Source: Chloroflexota bacterium (GTDB taxonomy: Bacteria; Chloroflexota; Dehalococcoidia; DSTF01; JACRBR01). Taken from it: a stretch of 31,475 nt of DNA. Position numbers and translations under genes: made by a program. Each line of letters opens with the position of its first letter. Position 1 is the first letter of the stretch. Where the stretch lies: NCBI GenBank assembly GCA_016213125.1, contig JACRBR010000350.1, positions 1-31,475 of the forward strand, given 5' to 3'. The notes below the pieces were generated by a model. It was given only the letters and a program-made list of their open reading frames with translations, did no database searches and had not been told where the DNA came from. Positions 23,387 through 30,970 of the stretch are shown in pieces.

Positions 23387-24327
23387 AGGCCTACGGATCG
23401 AAGGCGGCCCTCGCGACTGTCGCACGGACGCAACCCACCTGGAAGGGGCCTGCTCGCGACCTTCAGGCGATGGCTGCGGTCGTCCGGTTCGACGAGCACC
23501 AGCGTCTTCAGCACGTCCTCATGATGAGCAGCTTCATCATTCTTGCCCTCACTGGCCTGCCGCAGAAGTTCAGCGGCCTCGCCCTCAGCCAGTGGTGGGT
23601 GGATACGCTCGGCGGCCTCCAGACAGTCCGGGCCATCCACAGGTCGGCGGGCCTGATCATGTTGGCCGACTGCATGTACCACCTGGCGTACCTGGGATTC
23701 CGCATCGGAGTACAAAGGCGCACCGGCCCACTGCGCATGCTGCCCGCACCCAGGGATCTGCGCGATCTCGTCCAGATGGTTTTGTATTTCGTCGGTATTG
23801 CACGCGAGAAGCCGAAGTTTGATCGCTTCAGCTACCTCGAGAAGTTCGACTACTGGGCGGTCTTCTGGGGTATTTGCATGATCGGCGGTTCGGGGCTCAT
23901 TCTGATCTTCCCCGTCGTGGCGACGCGCCTGCTCCCGGGCCAGGTCATTCCCGTTGCCATGGTGATCCACAGCGACGAGGCGATCCTCGCCGTAGGCTGG
24001 ATACTCATCGTGCACATGTTCAACGTGCACCTGGCACCCTGGGTGTTCCCCTTCAACCCGGCGATCTTTACCGGCCGCATGGCAGCGCACCGCTGCGCCG
24101 AGGAACACCCTCTGGAGTGGGAGCGCATCGTCTCCACTGGGCGCATACCACATCCCGCGGCTGTCACTCACGGTTCCGCGGTCAAGCGCACGTTCGTGTT
24201 CGACCGAAGGCGGGCCGTCGGGACCTTCGCCATGGCCGGTTCCGCCGCGCGGAGCTGCGCGAAAGGACTGTCAACCCGCGCGGCCCATTGGTGGGCGCGA
24301 CTGGTGAGCAGGAGCGAAGTGTCGTGA
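23371..24327 (+). CDS. b-type cytochrome membrane subunit (b561/FdnI-like)
   Basis: A 318-residue integral membrane protein with four main helices (about 46-64, 88-112, 160-182, 190-218). Candidate b-haem ligands are His43/His48 before helix 1, His90 and His104 on helix 2, and His200, His215 and His220 on helix 4. This fits a dihaem quinone-reactive subunit like formate dehydrogenase gamma or hydrogenase cytochrome b, though exact ligands need modelling. A long soluble C-terminal stretch (225-318) is Arg/His-rich and not family-like. It sits between two multihaem cytochrome c genes, overlapping one by 16 and the other by 4 bases, so all three probably form one complex. ATG 23371 has GGAGGG upstream. 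Confidence 0.85.
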   Translation: MGSEVKAYGSKAALATVARTQPTWKGPARDLQAMAAVVRFDEHQRLQHVLMMSSFIILALTGLPQKFSGLALSQWWVDTLGGLQTVRAIHRSAGLIMLADCMYHLAYLGFRIGVQRRTGPLRMLPAPRDLRDLVQMVLYFVGIAREKPKFDRFSYLEKFDYWAVFWGICMIGGSGLILIFPVVATRLLPGQVIPVAMVIHSDEAILAVGWILIVHMFNVHLAPWVFPFNPAIFTGRMAAHRCAEEHPLEWERIVSTGRIPHPAAVTHGSAVKRTFVFDRRRAVGTFAMAGSAARSCAKGLSTRAAHWWARLVSRSEVS

Positions 24328-25172
24328 GACTATGGGCGTGCGCGGTGGTACTGGCTGCAGCGTCGTTTCTTGTGGCGGCGCCTCGGATGTGGTCGCGCAG
24401 CAATGATCCTTCGCCGGCATCTGCGCCTGGGAGCGCCGCGCCGTTGCAGGACGCCACACCGGGGTCGCTCTTCGGTCCACCGGAGCCGCTCGTGCTTGCA
24501 CACCGCCCGGACGTCCTCGAGCGGTTCGCCTGCGCCGACTGCCACGGCCTCGCCCGCGGATGGCTTATGCCGGCGGATCCGGACCACGCCCCGCAGCCGG
24601 AGTCGGCATGCGTGGGCTGCCACCGACCCGTTCCACAACCCTCTCCGGTCGCTATTCACAGCAAGCTCGGCGACCAGGATTCGTGGGAGGACTGCGGTTT
24701 GTGCCACACCGCCTTTGCACCGATCAGTGGGCCCGCGCCGACGTCACCAGGCCTGTGCGTCCGCTGTCACGGTACGCAGGTTGAGGAGGTTCTTCCCGCG
24801 AGCCATGCTCAGCGATCGGACCTCACCTCAACCTGCGCCGTTTGTCACGAGCAGAGAACAATCGACGTGCCGCCGGTGCCCCACAGGATCGAGGATTGGA
24901 ACGAATGCAGCTTTTGCCACGGACCGCAGCGCCTGACGCCGTTGAGCGGAGCACATGTGGAGATGTCCGGCGAGCGCTGCCTAGATTGCCACGACCTTGT
25001 CGACGTTCCAGCGATGAACGACACCTGGCACGCGCTCGCCAGTCGAAACGCTGGGTGTGGCTCGTGTCACGGTGCCGACCGCCTCGCCCCGCTTGGCGCA
25101 AGCCACAGCGAGTACAGCGATGCGCTCTGCGTCCTTTGTCACCGCCCGGCCGCCGGAACTCCCGTGCGCTGA
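24324..25172 (+). CDS. Nine-haem cytochrome c with N-terminal membrane anchor
   Basis: A 282-residue protein starting at a GTG that overlaps the previous stop (GTGA). Residues 4-20 form an uncleaved-looking signal anchor, followed by a Ser/Ala/Pro linker. Nine CxxCH motifs occur at 70, 96, 124, 145, 171, 195, 219, 245 and 269 (CADCH, CVGCH, CGLCH, CVRCH, CAVCH, CSFCH, CLDCH, CGSCH, CVLCH). They are spaced 21-28 residues apart, so haems should be closely packed as a wire. Histidines such as IHSK, SHAQ, PHRIE, AHVE and SHSE can supply the sixth ligands. No catalytic haem motif (such as CxxCK) is seen, so it is an electron carrier rather than a nitrite reductase. It ends the operon. Confidence 0.92.
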   Translation: MRLWACAVVLAAASFLVAAPRMWSRSNDPSPASAPGSAAPLQDATPGSLFGPPEPLVLAHRPDVLERFACADCHGLARGWLMPADPDHAPQPESACVGCHRPVPQPSPVAIHSKLGDQDSWEDCGLCHTAFAPISGPAPTSPGLCVRCHGTQVEEVLPASHAQRSDLTSTCAVCHEQRTIDVPPVPHRIEDWNECSFCHGPQRLTPLSGAHVEMSGERCLDCHDLVDVPAMNDTWHALASRNAGCGSCHGADRLAPLGASHSEYSDALCVLCHRPAAGTPVR

Positions 25173-25220
25173 TCCCAGGAACCTGGCCCCCCGGCTCTGA
25201 TCTCAAGTTCGCACGGGTAC

Positions 25221-25237
25221 GCGGGATGTAGTCCCGC
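25221..25237 (+). terminator. Stem-loop after the cytochrome operon
   Basis: GCGGGA-TGTAG-TCCCGC is a perfect six-base-pair hairpin 49 bases after the nine-haem cytochrome stop and before the tRNA gene. No T-run follows, so termination is uncertain. Confidence 0.35.
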
Positions 25238-25279
25238 TGGCCGATGGCTACCGCAAAGATGCTAAGATCGGCGTAGCGA

Positions 25280-25354
25280 GCGGGAGTAGCTCAGTGGTAG
25301 AGCATCTGCTTCCCAAGCAGAGGGTCGTGGGTTCGAGTCCCATCTCCCGCTCCA
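25280..25354 (+). tRNA. tRNA-Gly (anticodon CCC)
   Basis: The complete cloverleaf is visible. The acceptor arms are GCGGGAG and CTCCCGC. The D arm is GCTC-AGTGGTA-GAGC. The anticodon arm is TCTGC-TTCCCAA-GCAGA with anticodon CCC, and the T arm is GTGGG-TTCGAGT-CCCAT. The discriminator base is T, followed by an encoded CCA. It reads GGG glycine codons. It stands alone; no neighbouring tRNA or integrase is present, and I saw no duplicated 3' end that would mark an integration site. Confidence 0.97.
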
Positions 25355-25689
25355 TTCTCCCCCACTTCTGACCTGAAAACCCGAGACAGCCCGGAACATC
25401 CGCACCGGTCGCAGATCGATCCATGTCGGGTCAAGCTCATTCCGTCGACGCGGTGCCCCACGAAGTGACGCAGCCGTGGCCGCGGAGCACGATTATCGTG
25501 TCCGATTTGTGCGGTCGTCCGCCGTCTTTGTGACGAAATTGGGAAGTCCCCGCGACAACCGTGCACCGCGCGCCACATGGCATGTATCCCCCGATACATC
25601 TTCGCGCGGCGCTCTGTGGACAGCCTGTGGAACTGCCGAACCATCAGCAGGTCGACGTTTCGTCGAGACGCATGTTGGAGGTTGTCCCC
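25355..25689. other. Upstream region of the LPETG protein with three inverted repeats
   Basis: No gene is supported in these 335 bases. Three perfect dyads were found: CACGAT-T-ATCGTG (25488-25500), ATGTATC-CCCC-GATACAT (25582-25599) and TCGACG-TTT-CGTCGA (25652-25666). The last lies 23 bases before the start of the wall protein. A sigma-70-like promoter was not identified with confidence. The in-frame upstream extension of the wall protein (from 25561) is rejected as non-coding because GGAGG stands before ATG 25690. Confidence 0.5.
25582..25599. promoter_or_regulatory. Inverted repeat upstream of the LPETG protein
   Basis: ATGTATC-CCCC-GATACAT has perfect seven-base arms and a four-base centre. 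It is AT-richer than its surroundings and lies 91 bases before the start codon, so an operator or an RNA hairpin is possible. Confidence 0.4.
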
Positions 25690-27039
25690 ATGACGCAATA
25701 TCCGCAACTAACGCGACGAAGGCGCGCGCTCAGTGCGACACTGGTGGCCGCCGTTACGGCTGTTACCGCGCTGGTGCTCGTCACCTCGTCGCGCGATGCG
25801 AGCGCAGCGGCGAACCTCGTCACAAACGGTGACTTCACGAGCTCCACCACCGGCTGGATGGCGTTTCTCGATGCATCGCTCACATGGGAATCGGGACCAA
25901 CGAACGACGCGGACGCCAGCGCGGCGTCTGGCTCGGTACAAGTGGACTGGACGAACGCGGACGGCTACACGCAGGCGATAGCGGAGCAAGCGTGCGTCTC
26001 CTTGCCGGGCGTAGCCGGGACGTATGAACTCCTGGCCGCCAGCAAGCTCACAGCGGCAGACGACATCAGCACGACCGCCCGTGCCAGCGTGGAACTGTTC
26101 ACGAACGGCACCTGCTCCACGCTGGACACGACCGTCTACACGACCACAAACTCGGCAAGGGACGATGCCTGGCATGCCGTGACCAACACGGGAGTGCCGG
26201 TGCTGGGCACGCATCTCTCAGCACGTGTTCAACTTCTCCTCGAAGTGGACCCGCTGGCACCGGCGCCCCAGCGCGGGTACTTCGACAACGTCAGCTTCTC
26301 GAACGGCCCCGTTGACACGCCGACGCCAACACCGACGCACACGCCCACGCTAACGCCCACGCCGACGAACACGCCCACACCAACCGACACACCTACGGCG
26401 ACGCACACGCCGACACCAACGGACACGCCGCTCCCAACGGATACGCCCACAAGCACGTCGACCCCGACCAACACCCCCGCGCCGACGGATACGCCAACAC
26501 CTGCGCCAACGAATACAGCGGAGCCGGCGACCGCGACGAACACAGCCGTGGCCACTGCCACGGCAGTCGACACGGTGGTGCCGACGGCGACGAACACCGC
26601 GGTTCCGACGGCGACGAATACCCCCGCCGCGACGAATACGCCTGCCGCGACGGACACGCCTGCCGCGACAAACACGCCCGGTGCGACCAACACGCCCGGC
26701 GCGACCAATACGCCCGCCGCGACGGACACGCCCGGTGCGACCGATACGCCCGGTGCGACCAACACGCCTGATGCCACATCGACGGCGGCCGTGATCGAGG
26801 CGGGAGCCTCGGAGCCGCCCGTGGTCGGTCCGCCGCCCGCGAGCAGCATCGACCCATCGAGTGGAGACGGCGTTTCGGCCGGGGGCGCCGTGGTTGTAGC
26901 GAAGGAGTTGCCCGAGACAGGTAACGGCGGCCCGACCCCCAATTCGAGCAGGACGACCGCGCTATTGATTCCGATCGCCGCTGGAGCTGCCGCCTTCCTG
27001 CGGTTCGCGGCCGCGCGACGGAGATGGAAGCGAAGATAG
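25690..27039 (+). CDS. LPETG cell-wall-anchored surface protein with Thr-Pro stalk
   Basis: A 449-residue exported protein. A basic start (TRRRR), a hydrophobic core (14-32) and ASA near 39 form the signal peptide. Residues 40-205 begin NLVTNGDFTSSTTGW and end GYFDNVSF, the pattern of a galactose-binding-like jelly-roll carbohydrate-binding domain. A long Thr-Pro/Ala stalk covers 208-365, including nine 18-base repeats. The C-terminus is a textbook sortase signal: LPETG at 407-411, a hydrophobic stretch (about 426-441) and the basic tail RRRWKRR. A sortase should cleave between Thr and Gly and attach the protein to the wall. No sortase gene is in the window. Start ATG 25690 has GGAGG 8 bases upstream. 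Confidence 0.9.
   Translation: MTQYPQLTRRRRALSATLVAAVTAVTALVLVTSSRDASAAANLVTNGDFTSSTTGWMAFLDASLTWESGPTNDADASAASGSVQVDWTNADGYTQAIAEQACVSLPGVAGTYELLAASKLTAADDISTTARASVELFTNGTCSTLDTTVYTTTNSARDDAWHAVTNTGVPVLGTHLSARVQLLLEVDPLAPAPQRGYFDNVSFSNGPVDTPTPTPTHTPTLTPTPTNTPTPTDTPTATHTPTPTDTPLPTDTPTSTSTPTNTPAPTDTPTPAPTNTAEPATATNTAVATATAVDTVVPTATNTAVPTATNTPAATNTPAATDTPAATNTPGATNTPGATNTPAATDTPGATDTPGATNTPDATSTAAVIEAGASEPPVVGPPPASSIDPSSGDGVSAGGAVVVAKELPETGNGGPTPNSSRTTALLIPIAAGAAAFLRFAAARRRWKRR
26623..26784 (+). repeat. Nine tandem 18-base coding repeats
   Basis: Nine consecutive six-codon units encode P-(A/G/D)-A-T-(N/D/S)-T within the wall protein stalk. The units differ mainly at the second and fifth codons and at third positions. 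The preceding stalk (26311-26622) is less regular. Such arrays can expand or contract, changing stalk length. Confidence 0.9.
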
Positions 27040-27045
27040 CGGGCG

Positions 27046-27062
27046 GGCCATGCCCCGTGGCC
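27046..27062 (+). terminator. Weak hairpin after the wall protein gene
   Basis: GGCCA-TGCCCCG-TGGCC lies 6 bases after the stop and could end transcription, but no T-run follows. Confidence 0.3.
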
Positions 27063-27153
27063 GGATCTGCGATACGCCCTTGAGCGCGCGCTGAACGGAA
27101 TCCGACCACCATAACCGGCTCCGCCCGCGTGCCGTCCCATGTTCGACAAGTGC

Positions 27154-27169
27154 CTGCCGCTATCGGCAG
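27154..27169. promoter_or_regulatory. Inverted repeat before the DUF2804 gene
   Basis: CTGCCG-CTAT-CGGCAG has perfect six-base arms and lies 27 bases before the ATG at 27197. It may be an operator or a leader hairpin; the gene has no strong Shine-Dalgarno sequence. Confidence 0.35.
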
Positions 27170-27196
27170 CCGGTCGCGCGCCGTATCCTCACAGGC

Positions 27197-28228
27197 ATGG
27201 CGACGACGCCGCTCAAGCACAATGAACCCGAGATCGTCACCGGCGTGCCGCTCTGCGGGCCGAACGGCTCCCTCAACCGCGACAACGTCGGCTGGTCGCG
27301 CCACCCGCTGCACACCTGCAATCTGCCCGCCTCGCTGCCGCGGAAGAAAAAGTGGAACTACTGGGCCGTTACCAGCAGCGAACTGCTCTTCTCCGCGACC
27401 ATCGCCGATGTCGACCGCCTCCAACTGGGAGGTGCCTACATCTTCGACCGGCGCACGCAGCGGCACATCGACAAGGCCGTCGTTCGATCCCCTAACACCA
27501 TCGCCATGCCAGAAACGGTCGCGGGCGACATGGTCATCGAGCATCCCGGCATGTGCGTTGCGCTTACCGACGAGGGCCTTGGAACACGCATCCGAGTGGA
27601 GGCCGCCGACTTCGGCGGGATGCGGCTCGAGGCCGATATCAGCATCGAACGGCCGCCCGGACACGAGACCTTGAACGTCGTCATCCCCTGGAGTGACACG
27701 CAGTTCCAGTTCACATCGAAGCAGAACACCCTCCCCGCATCTGGCTACGTGAAGCTTGGTGATGAACGGCTCGTGTTTGGGCCACGATCGTTCGGGTGCC
27801 TCGACTACGGCCGGGGCGTCTGGCCGGAATACACGGTCTGGAATTGGGGATCGGCGTCGGGAGTGCAGGGCCGGCATACGGTCGGGCTGAACCTCGGAGG
27901 ACAGTGGACGGACGGCACCGGCATGACGGAGAACGGCATCTGCGTCGACGGCCGCCTCACGAAGATCAGCGAGGACCTTGCGTTCGAGTACGACCGCGCC
28001 GCCATGATGAAGCCGTGGCGCGTCCGCAGCCTTGCGACGGACCGCATCGACCTGCGTTTCAAGCCGGAGTTCGAGCGGGCGTCCGAGAGCGGCAGGCGGG
28101 ACGGCTACTTCACGAACGCGCACCAGATGTTCGGCTGCTACGCAGGTCGCATCATCCCGGACGGCGGCGATCCGATCGAGCTGCACGATCTGTTCGGCTG
28201 GATCGAGGAGCACGAAGCCCGCTGGTGA
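27197..28228 (+). CDS. DUF2804 domain protein
   Basis: A 343-residue protein that matches the DUF2804 pattern along its whole length. Recognisable segments are KKKWNYWAVTSSELLFSATI, QNTLPASGYVKLGDERLVFG, the strongly conserved LDYGRGVWP and WNWGSASG, GLNLGGQWTDGTGMTENG, and MMKPWRVRS near the end. There is no signal peptide or membrane helix, so it is probably cytoplasmic. The family has no established function; it is beta-rich, with many conserved Trp, Gly and Asn, and may bind a lipid or other hydrophobic ligand, which is only a guess. The gene stands alone, convergent with the molybdenum hydroxylase (15 bases between stops). The ribosome binding site is weak. Confidence 0.85.
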   Translation: MATTPLKHNEPEIVTGVPLCGPNGSLNRDNVGWSRHPLHTCNLPASLPRKKKWNYWAVTSSELLFSATIADVDRLQLGGAYIFDRRTQRHIDKAVVRSPNTIAMPETVAGDMVIEHPGMCVALTDEGLGTRIRVEAADFGGMRLEADISIERPPGHETLNVVIPWSDTQFQFTSKQNTLPASGYVKLGDERLVFGPRSFGCLDYGRGVWPEYTVWNWGSASGVQGRHTVGLNLGGQWTDGTGMTENGICVDGRLTKISEDLAFEYDRAAMMKPWRVRSLATDRIDLRFKPEFERASESGRRDGYFTNAHQMFGCYAGRIIPDGGDPIELHDLFGWIEEHEARW

Positions 28229-28243
28229 GATGCCGCCGCCGCG

Positions 28244-30319
28244 CTACCGCAGGTGGCGCTGTATCGGCAGTTCCCGCTGCCGCTCCCCCGTGCGATCGAA
28301 CACCGCATTCGAGATCGCGGCGGCGATCGGCACGATGCCAGGCTCGCCGGCACCGGTCGACGGCGTGTCGTCGTCCCCGACCAGCAGCGTCTCGATCGCC
28401 GGAGCGTCACTGCTGCGGGGAACGCGGTACCGCGTGAACCCCGCATTCAGCACGCGGCCGTCCTGGAAGTCGATCGCCTCGTACAGCGCAGTCCCCATCC
28501 CCATCACGATCGAACCCTCGACCTGGTTCCGCGCCCCTTCCGGGTTCACGACCAACCCGCAGTCGAGCGCTGCCGTCACGCGGTCCAACCGCACCTCCCG
28601 GCCGCCAACGTCGAGCTGGACGGCAGTGGCGATGTAGCTTCCCACGTCGACGCCGATCGCGATGCCTTGGCCCCGCCGCGATGCGCCGGCCGCAGGCTGC
28701 CAGCCGTGCGCGTCCGCGGCGTGCTCCAGCACGCGCCGGAACCTGGGGTGCGACAGGTTTCTCAGGCGGAACTCGACCGGATCCAACCCGACGGCAGCGG
28801 CCACCTCGTCGATGTGCACCTCACGCGCGAAGTGGTTCGCGGCTGCTCCCAGGGACCGATACGAGCCCGTCGAAAGCGGGCTGTCTGAGGTGTAGGTCGT
28901 CACTCGGACATGCGCCGCGTCATACGGGCTGTCGGAGCCTCGGCGTCCCAAGAACGGCCGGTCGCCCGCGTGGTATGCGTGACACTCCCACGCGACGAGC
29001 CGCCCGTCGGCTGTGAAGCCGCTCTTGATGCGGAACAGGGCAGCGGGCCGCATCGTTGCGTAGATCATGTCCTCCGCGCGCGTGTACGCCACGCGCACCG
29101 GCCGCCCGGCGATGCGGGCCAGCCGCGATGCCTCGTGCGCCACCGGGTACGGACTCTTGCTGCCGAACCCGCCCCCGATCTCCGGCGCGATCACCCGCAC
29201 CTGGGACTCTTCGAGGCCGAACCGCTGCGCCAGCTCCGTGTTTATCCCGAACGGCCGCTGCGTTCCCGCCCATACTGTCAGGCGGTCTCCGTCCCACGAC
29301 GCCACGGCCGCCCGCGGTTCCATCGGCGCGTTCGACACGTACGGCACGAAGTACGTCGCCTCCAGCACTCCGCTCGCCGCCGTGAAACCCTCCTCAAGCG
29401 AGCCCGCTTCCTGCGTGACAAAGGGATCGTGAGCGCTGCTCAGGAGGATCTCCGGCAGGTCGATCGTTGAGGCCGTCGGCGCAGGCTCGCCCCACTGCGT
29501 CTGCAGCAGGTTCATCGCCGCTGCCGCATGCTCGTCCGTGTCGGCCAGCACGGCCACCAGGTCGTCCTCGCGCACGACCTGCACGACGCCCGGCATCCGT
29601 TCCGCAATGCTCGTGTCCACGGACTGAAGGGCGGCGCCCCGCCACGGCCGCCGCAGCACGGACCCGAACAACATGCCGTCGACCACGATGTCCTGCGAGT
29701 AGAGTGCACGCCCCGTCACCCGCGCCTCGGCGTCGATGCGCGTGTGCGTCTTGCCCATCACGCTGAACTCCGCCCGCGGCGTGAGCGCGATGTCGCTGTC
29801 GATGTCGTGCACGATGCTCGCGCCCCCGATCAGGTCGGCGTACGTGATGGCGCGGTTGCCGTCGCTCGAGGACGAGATCCGTCCGGCCTCCGCTCGCAGG
29901 TCGCCCGCCGGAAGGTCCAGTCGGTCAGCCGCCATCTCCAGCAGCGCCTGCCGTGCCGTCGCAGCGGCTTTGCGCAGCTGCAGGCCGACGCGCGCTGTCG
30001 ATTGGCTGCCGAACGTGCCCATGTCCCACGGCACCCGCGCCGTATCCCCCAGCACGACCTCGACGTTCGCGAGCGGCACGCGCAGCTCGTCGGCCACCTC
30101 GATCGCCAGGCCGGTGCGAATGCCCTGCCCGTACTCGACCTTTCCCGCGTATGCCACCACCGAGCCGTCGGGCCGGACCGTCAACCAGCGCGCCTTCTCG
30201 GCATCCGGCTGCGTATTTCCATACGCCACACGAGCATAGGTGCGCTGAGGGGCCGGGAAACCGAGTCCACCTTCGCCCAGGATGTGCAGTCCCGCTTCCG
30301 GCGTGCCGTCTTCAGGCAT
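28244..30319 (-). CDS. Molybdenum hydroxylase large subunit (IorB/NicB-like)
   Basis: A 691-residue catalytic subunit of the xanthine dehydrogenase superfamily. The order of parts is that of isoquinoline 1-oxidoreductase: an N-terminal molybdopterin-binding segment (VEYGQGIRTGLAIEVADELR, about 62-81) stands before the aldehyde-oxidase hammerhead domain (about 195-290, ARVTGRALYSQDIV). The main molybdopterin-binding part follows (EIGGGFGSK near the middle, ALDCGLVVNPEGARNQVEGS). The catalytic Glu659 lies in GAGEPGIVP. It should hydroxylate a heteroaromatic or aldehyde substrate; the substrate is not deducible. There is no export signal and no C-terminal cytochrome extension. Its start overlaps the iron-sulphur subunit stop by 8 bases. 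No FAD subunit is adjacent. Confidence 0.88.
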   Translation of the reverse strand: MPEDGTPEAGLHILGEGGLGFPAPQRTYARVAYGNTQPDAEKARWLTVRPDGSVVAYAGKVEYGQGIRTGLAIEVADELRVPLANVEVVLGDTARVPWDMGTFGSQSTARVGLQLRKAAATARQALLEMAADRLDLPAGDLRAEAGRISSSSDGNRAITYADLIGGASIVHDIDSDIALTPRAEFSVMGKTHTRIDAEARVTGRALYSQDIVVDGMLFGSVLRRPWRGAALQSVDTSIAERMPGVVQVVREDDLVAVLADTDEHAAAAMNLLQTQWGEPAPTASTIDLPEILLSSAHDPFVTQEAGSLEEGFTAASGVLEATYFVPYVSNAPMEPRAAVASWDGDRLTVWAGTQRPFGINTELAQRFGLEESQVRVIAPEIGGGFGSKSPYPVAHEASRLARIAGRPVRVAYTRAEDMIYATMRPAALFRIKSGFTADGRLVAWECHAYHAGDRPFLGRRGSDSPYDAAHVRVTTYTSDSPLSTGSYRSLGAAANHFAREVHIDEVAAAVGLDPVEFRLRNLSHPRFRRVLEHAADAHGWQPAAGASRRGQGIAIGVDVGSYIATAVQLDVGGREVRLDRVTAALDCGLVVNPEGARNQVEGSIVMGMGTALYEAIDFQDGRVLNAGFTRYRVPRSSDAPAIETLLVGDDDTPSTGAGEPGIVPIAAAISNAVFDRTGERQRELPIQRHLR

Positions 30320-30779
30320 GCGTCACGTCTCCCGGCGATGCCGCCCGCTCGAACGCCCGCAGGATTCGCTGGTACGTGCCGCAGCGGCACATATTTTGCG
30401 AGAGCGCCTCTCTGATCTGCGCTCGATCCGGTGACTGCTCGCGGTTGAGCAGCGCCACCGACGTCATGATGAATCCGGGGATGCAGTAACCGCACTGCAT
30501 CGCCTGTTCGTCGATGAACGCCTGCTGGACCGGGTGCAAAGCACCCTCCGGGGCGAGCCCTTCGATTGTCGTGAGCGAACCCCCGGCCACGGCCCCGACC
30601 GTGCTCAGGCACGATCGCAGAGGCTGGCCATCGACCAGCACCGTGCAGGCGCCGCACACGCCCTCGCCGCAGCCGTACTTCGTTCCTGTGAGCCCCGCGT
30701 CGAAGCGGATGAAGCTCAACAGGTTGCGCGACGGGTCCGCCGCGTCGTGCGGCTCCCCGTTAATGAAGATCGTTACCAT
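30312..30779 (-). CDS. [2Fe-2S] subunit of the molybdenum hydroxylase
   Basis: A 155-residue small subunit with two [2Fe-2S] clusters. The plant-ferredoxin-type site is Cys37, Cys42, Cys45 and Cys57 (GCGEGVCGAC). The second, all-helical site is Cys96, Cys99, Cys131 and Cys133 (CGYC, CRC). It passes electrons from the molybdenum centre to an outside acceptor. ATG 30779 has GGAG 6 bases upstream and gives the normal family length; the longer frame to 30977 would run through the promoter region. It is the first gene of a two-gene operon. Confidence 0.92.
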   Translation of the reverse strand: MVTIFINGEPHDAADPSRNLLSFIRFDAGLTGTKYGCGEGVCGACTVLVDGQPLRSCLSTVGAVAGGSLTTIEGLAPEGALHPVQQAFIDEQAMQCGYCIPGFIMTSVALLNREQSPDRAQIREALSQNMCRCGTYQRILRAFERAASPGDVTHA

Positions 30780-30828
30780 GTTGACTCCGTGTCGGCTGGC
30801 GTCTGGATTGGCGCGCGGCCGAAGGCGA

Positions 30829-30857
30829 ATTGTAACGATAGTCCGCTGTGCGATCGA
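30829..30857 (-). promoter_or_regulatory. Promoter-like signal of the molybdenum hydroxylase operon
   Basis: On the minus strand, TCGATC (30857-30852), 17 bases, TACAAT (30834-30829). The -10 matches the sigma-70 consensus at five of six positions; the -35 is weak (three of six). Transcription would begin near 30822, about 43 bases before the start codon. Confidence 0.5.
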
Positions 30858-30970
30858 GCGGTCAGGCAGGTTAGCGATGGTGCCGCCGCCCGGGCTGATT
30901 CCTGATGGCATCGCTTCGCGTCGCGGTGCCTTCCGCGTCATACTGGAGCGCGGATCGCTTGTCTCACTCC

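Noticed and set aside
24324..25172. The nine-haem cytochrome as a nitrite, hydroxylamine or tetrathionate reductase
   Set aside because: All nine motifs are ordinary CxxCH; no CxxCK or other unusual catalytic haem site is present, and the chain is short for such enzymes.
25280..25354. The tRNA-Gly gene as an integration site for a mobile element
   Set aside because: No integrase, transposase or repeated tRNA 3' end occurs in the window.
25561..25689. N-terminal extension of the LPETG protein by 43 codons
   Set aside because: The extension has no signal-peptide character, while ATG 25690 has GGAGG before it and starts a proper signal peptide.
26623..26784. Regular 18-base repeats considered as a CRISPR array
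   Set aside because: There are no spacers; the units are adjacent, in frame and encode a Pro-Ala-Thr stalk.
26229..28213. Two long minus-strand frames (26229-27149 and 26393-28213) opposite the wall protein stalk and the DUF2804 gene
   Set aside because: They are Val/Gly-rich or Ser/Arg/Pro-rich mirror images of the Thr-Pro repeat, and the second also runs antisense to a recognised DUF2804 gene.
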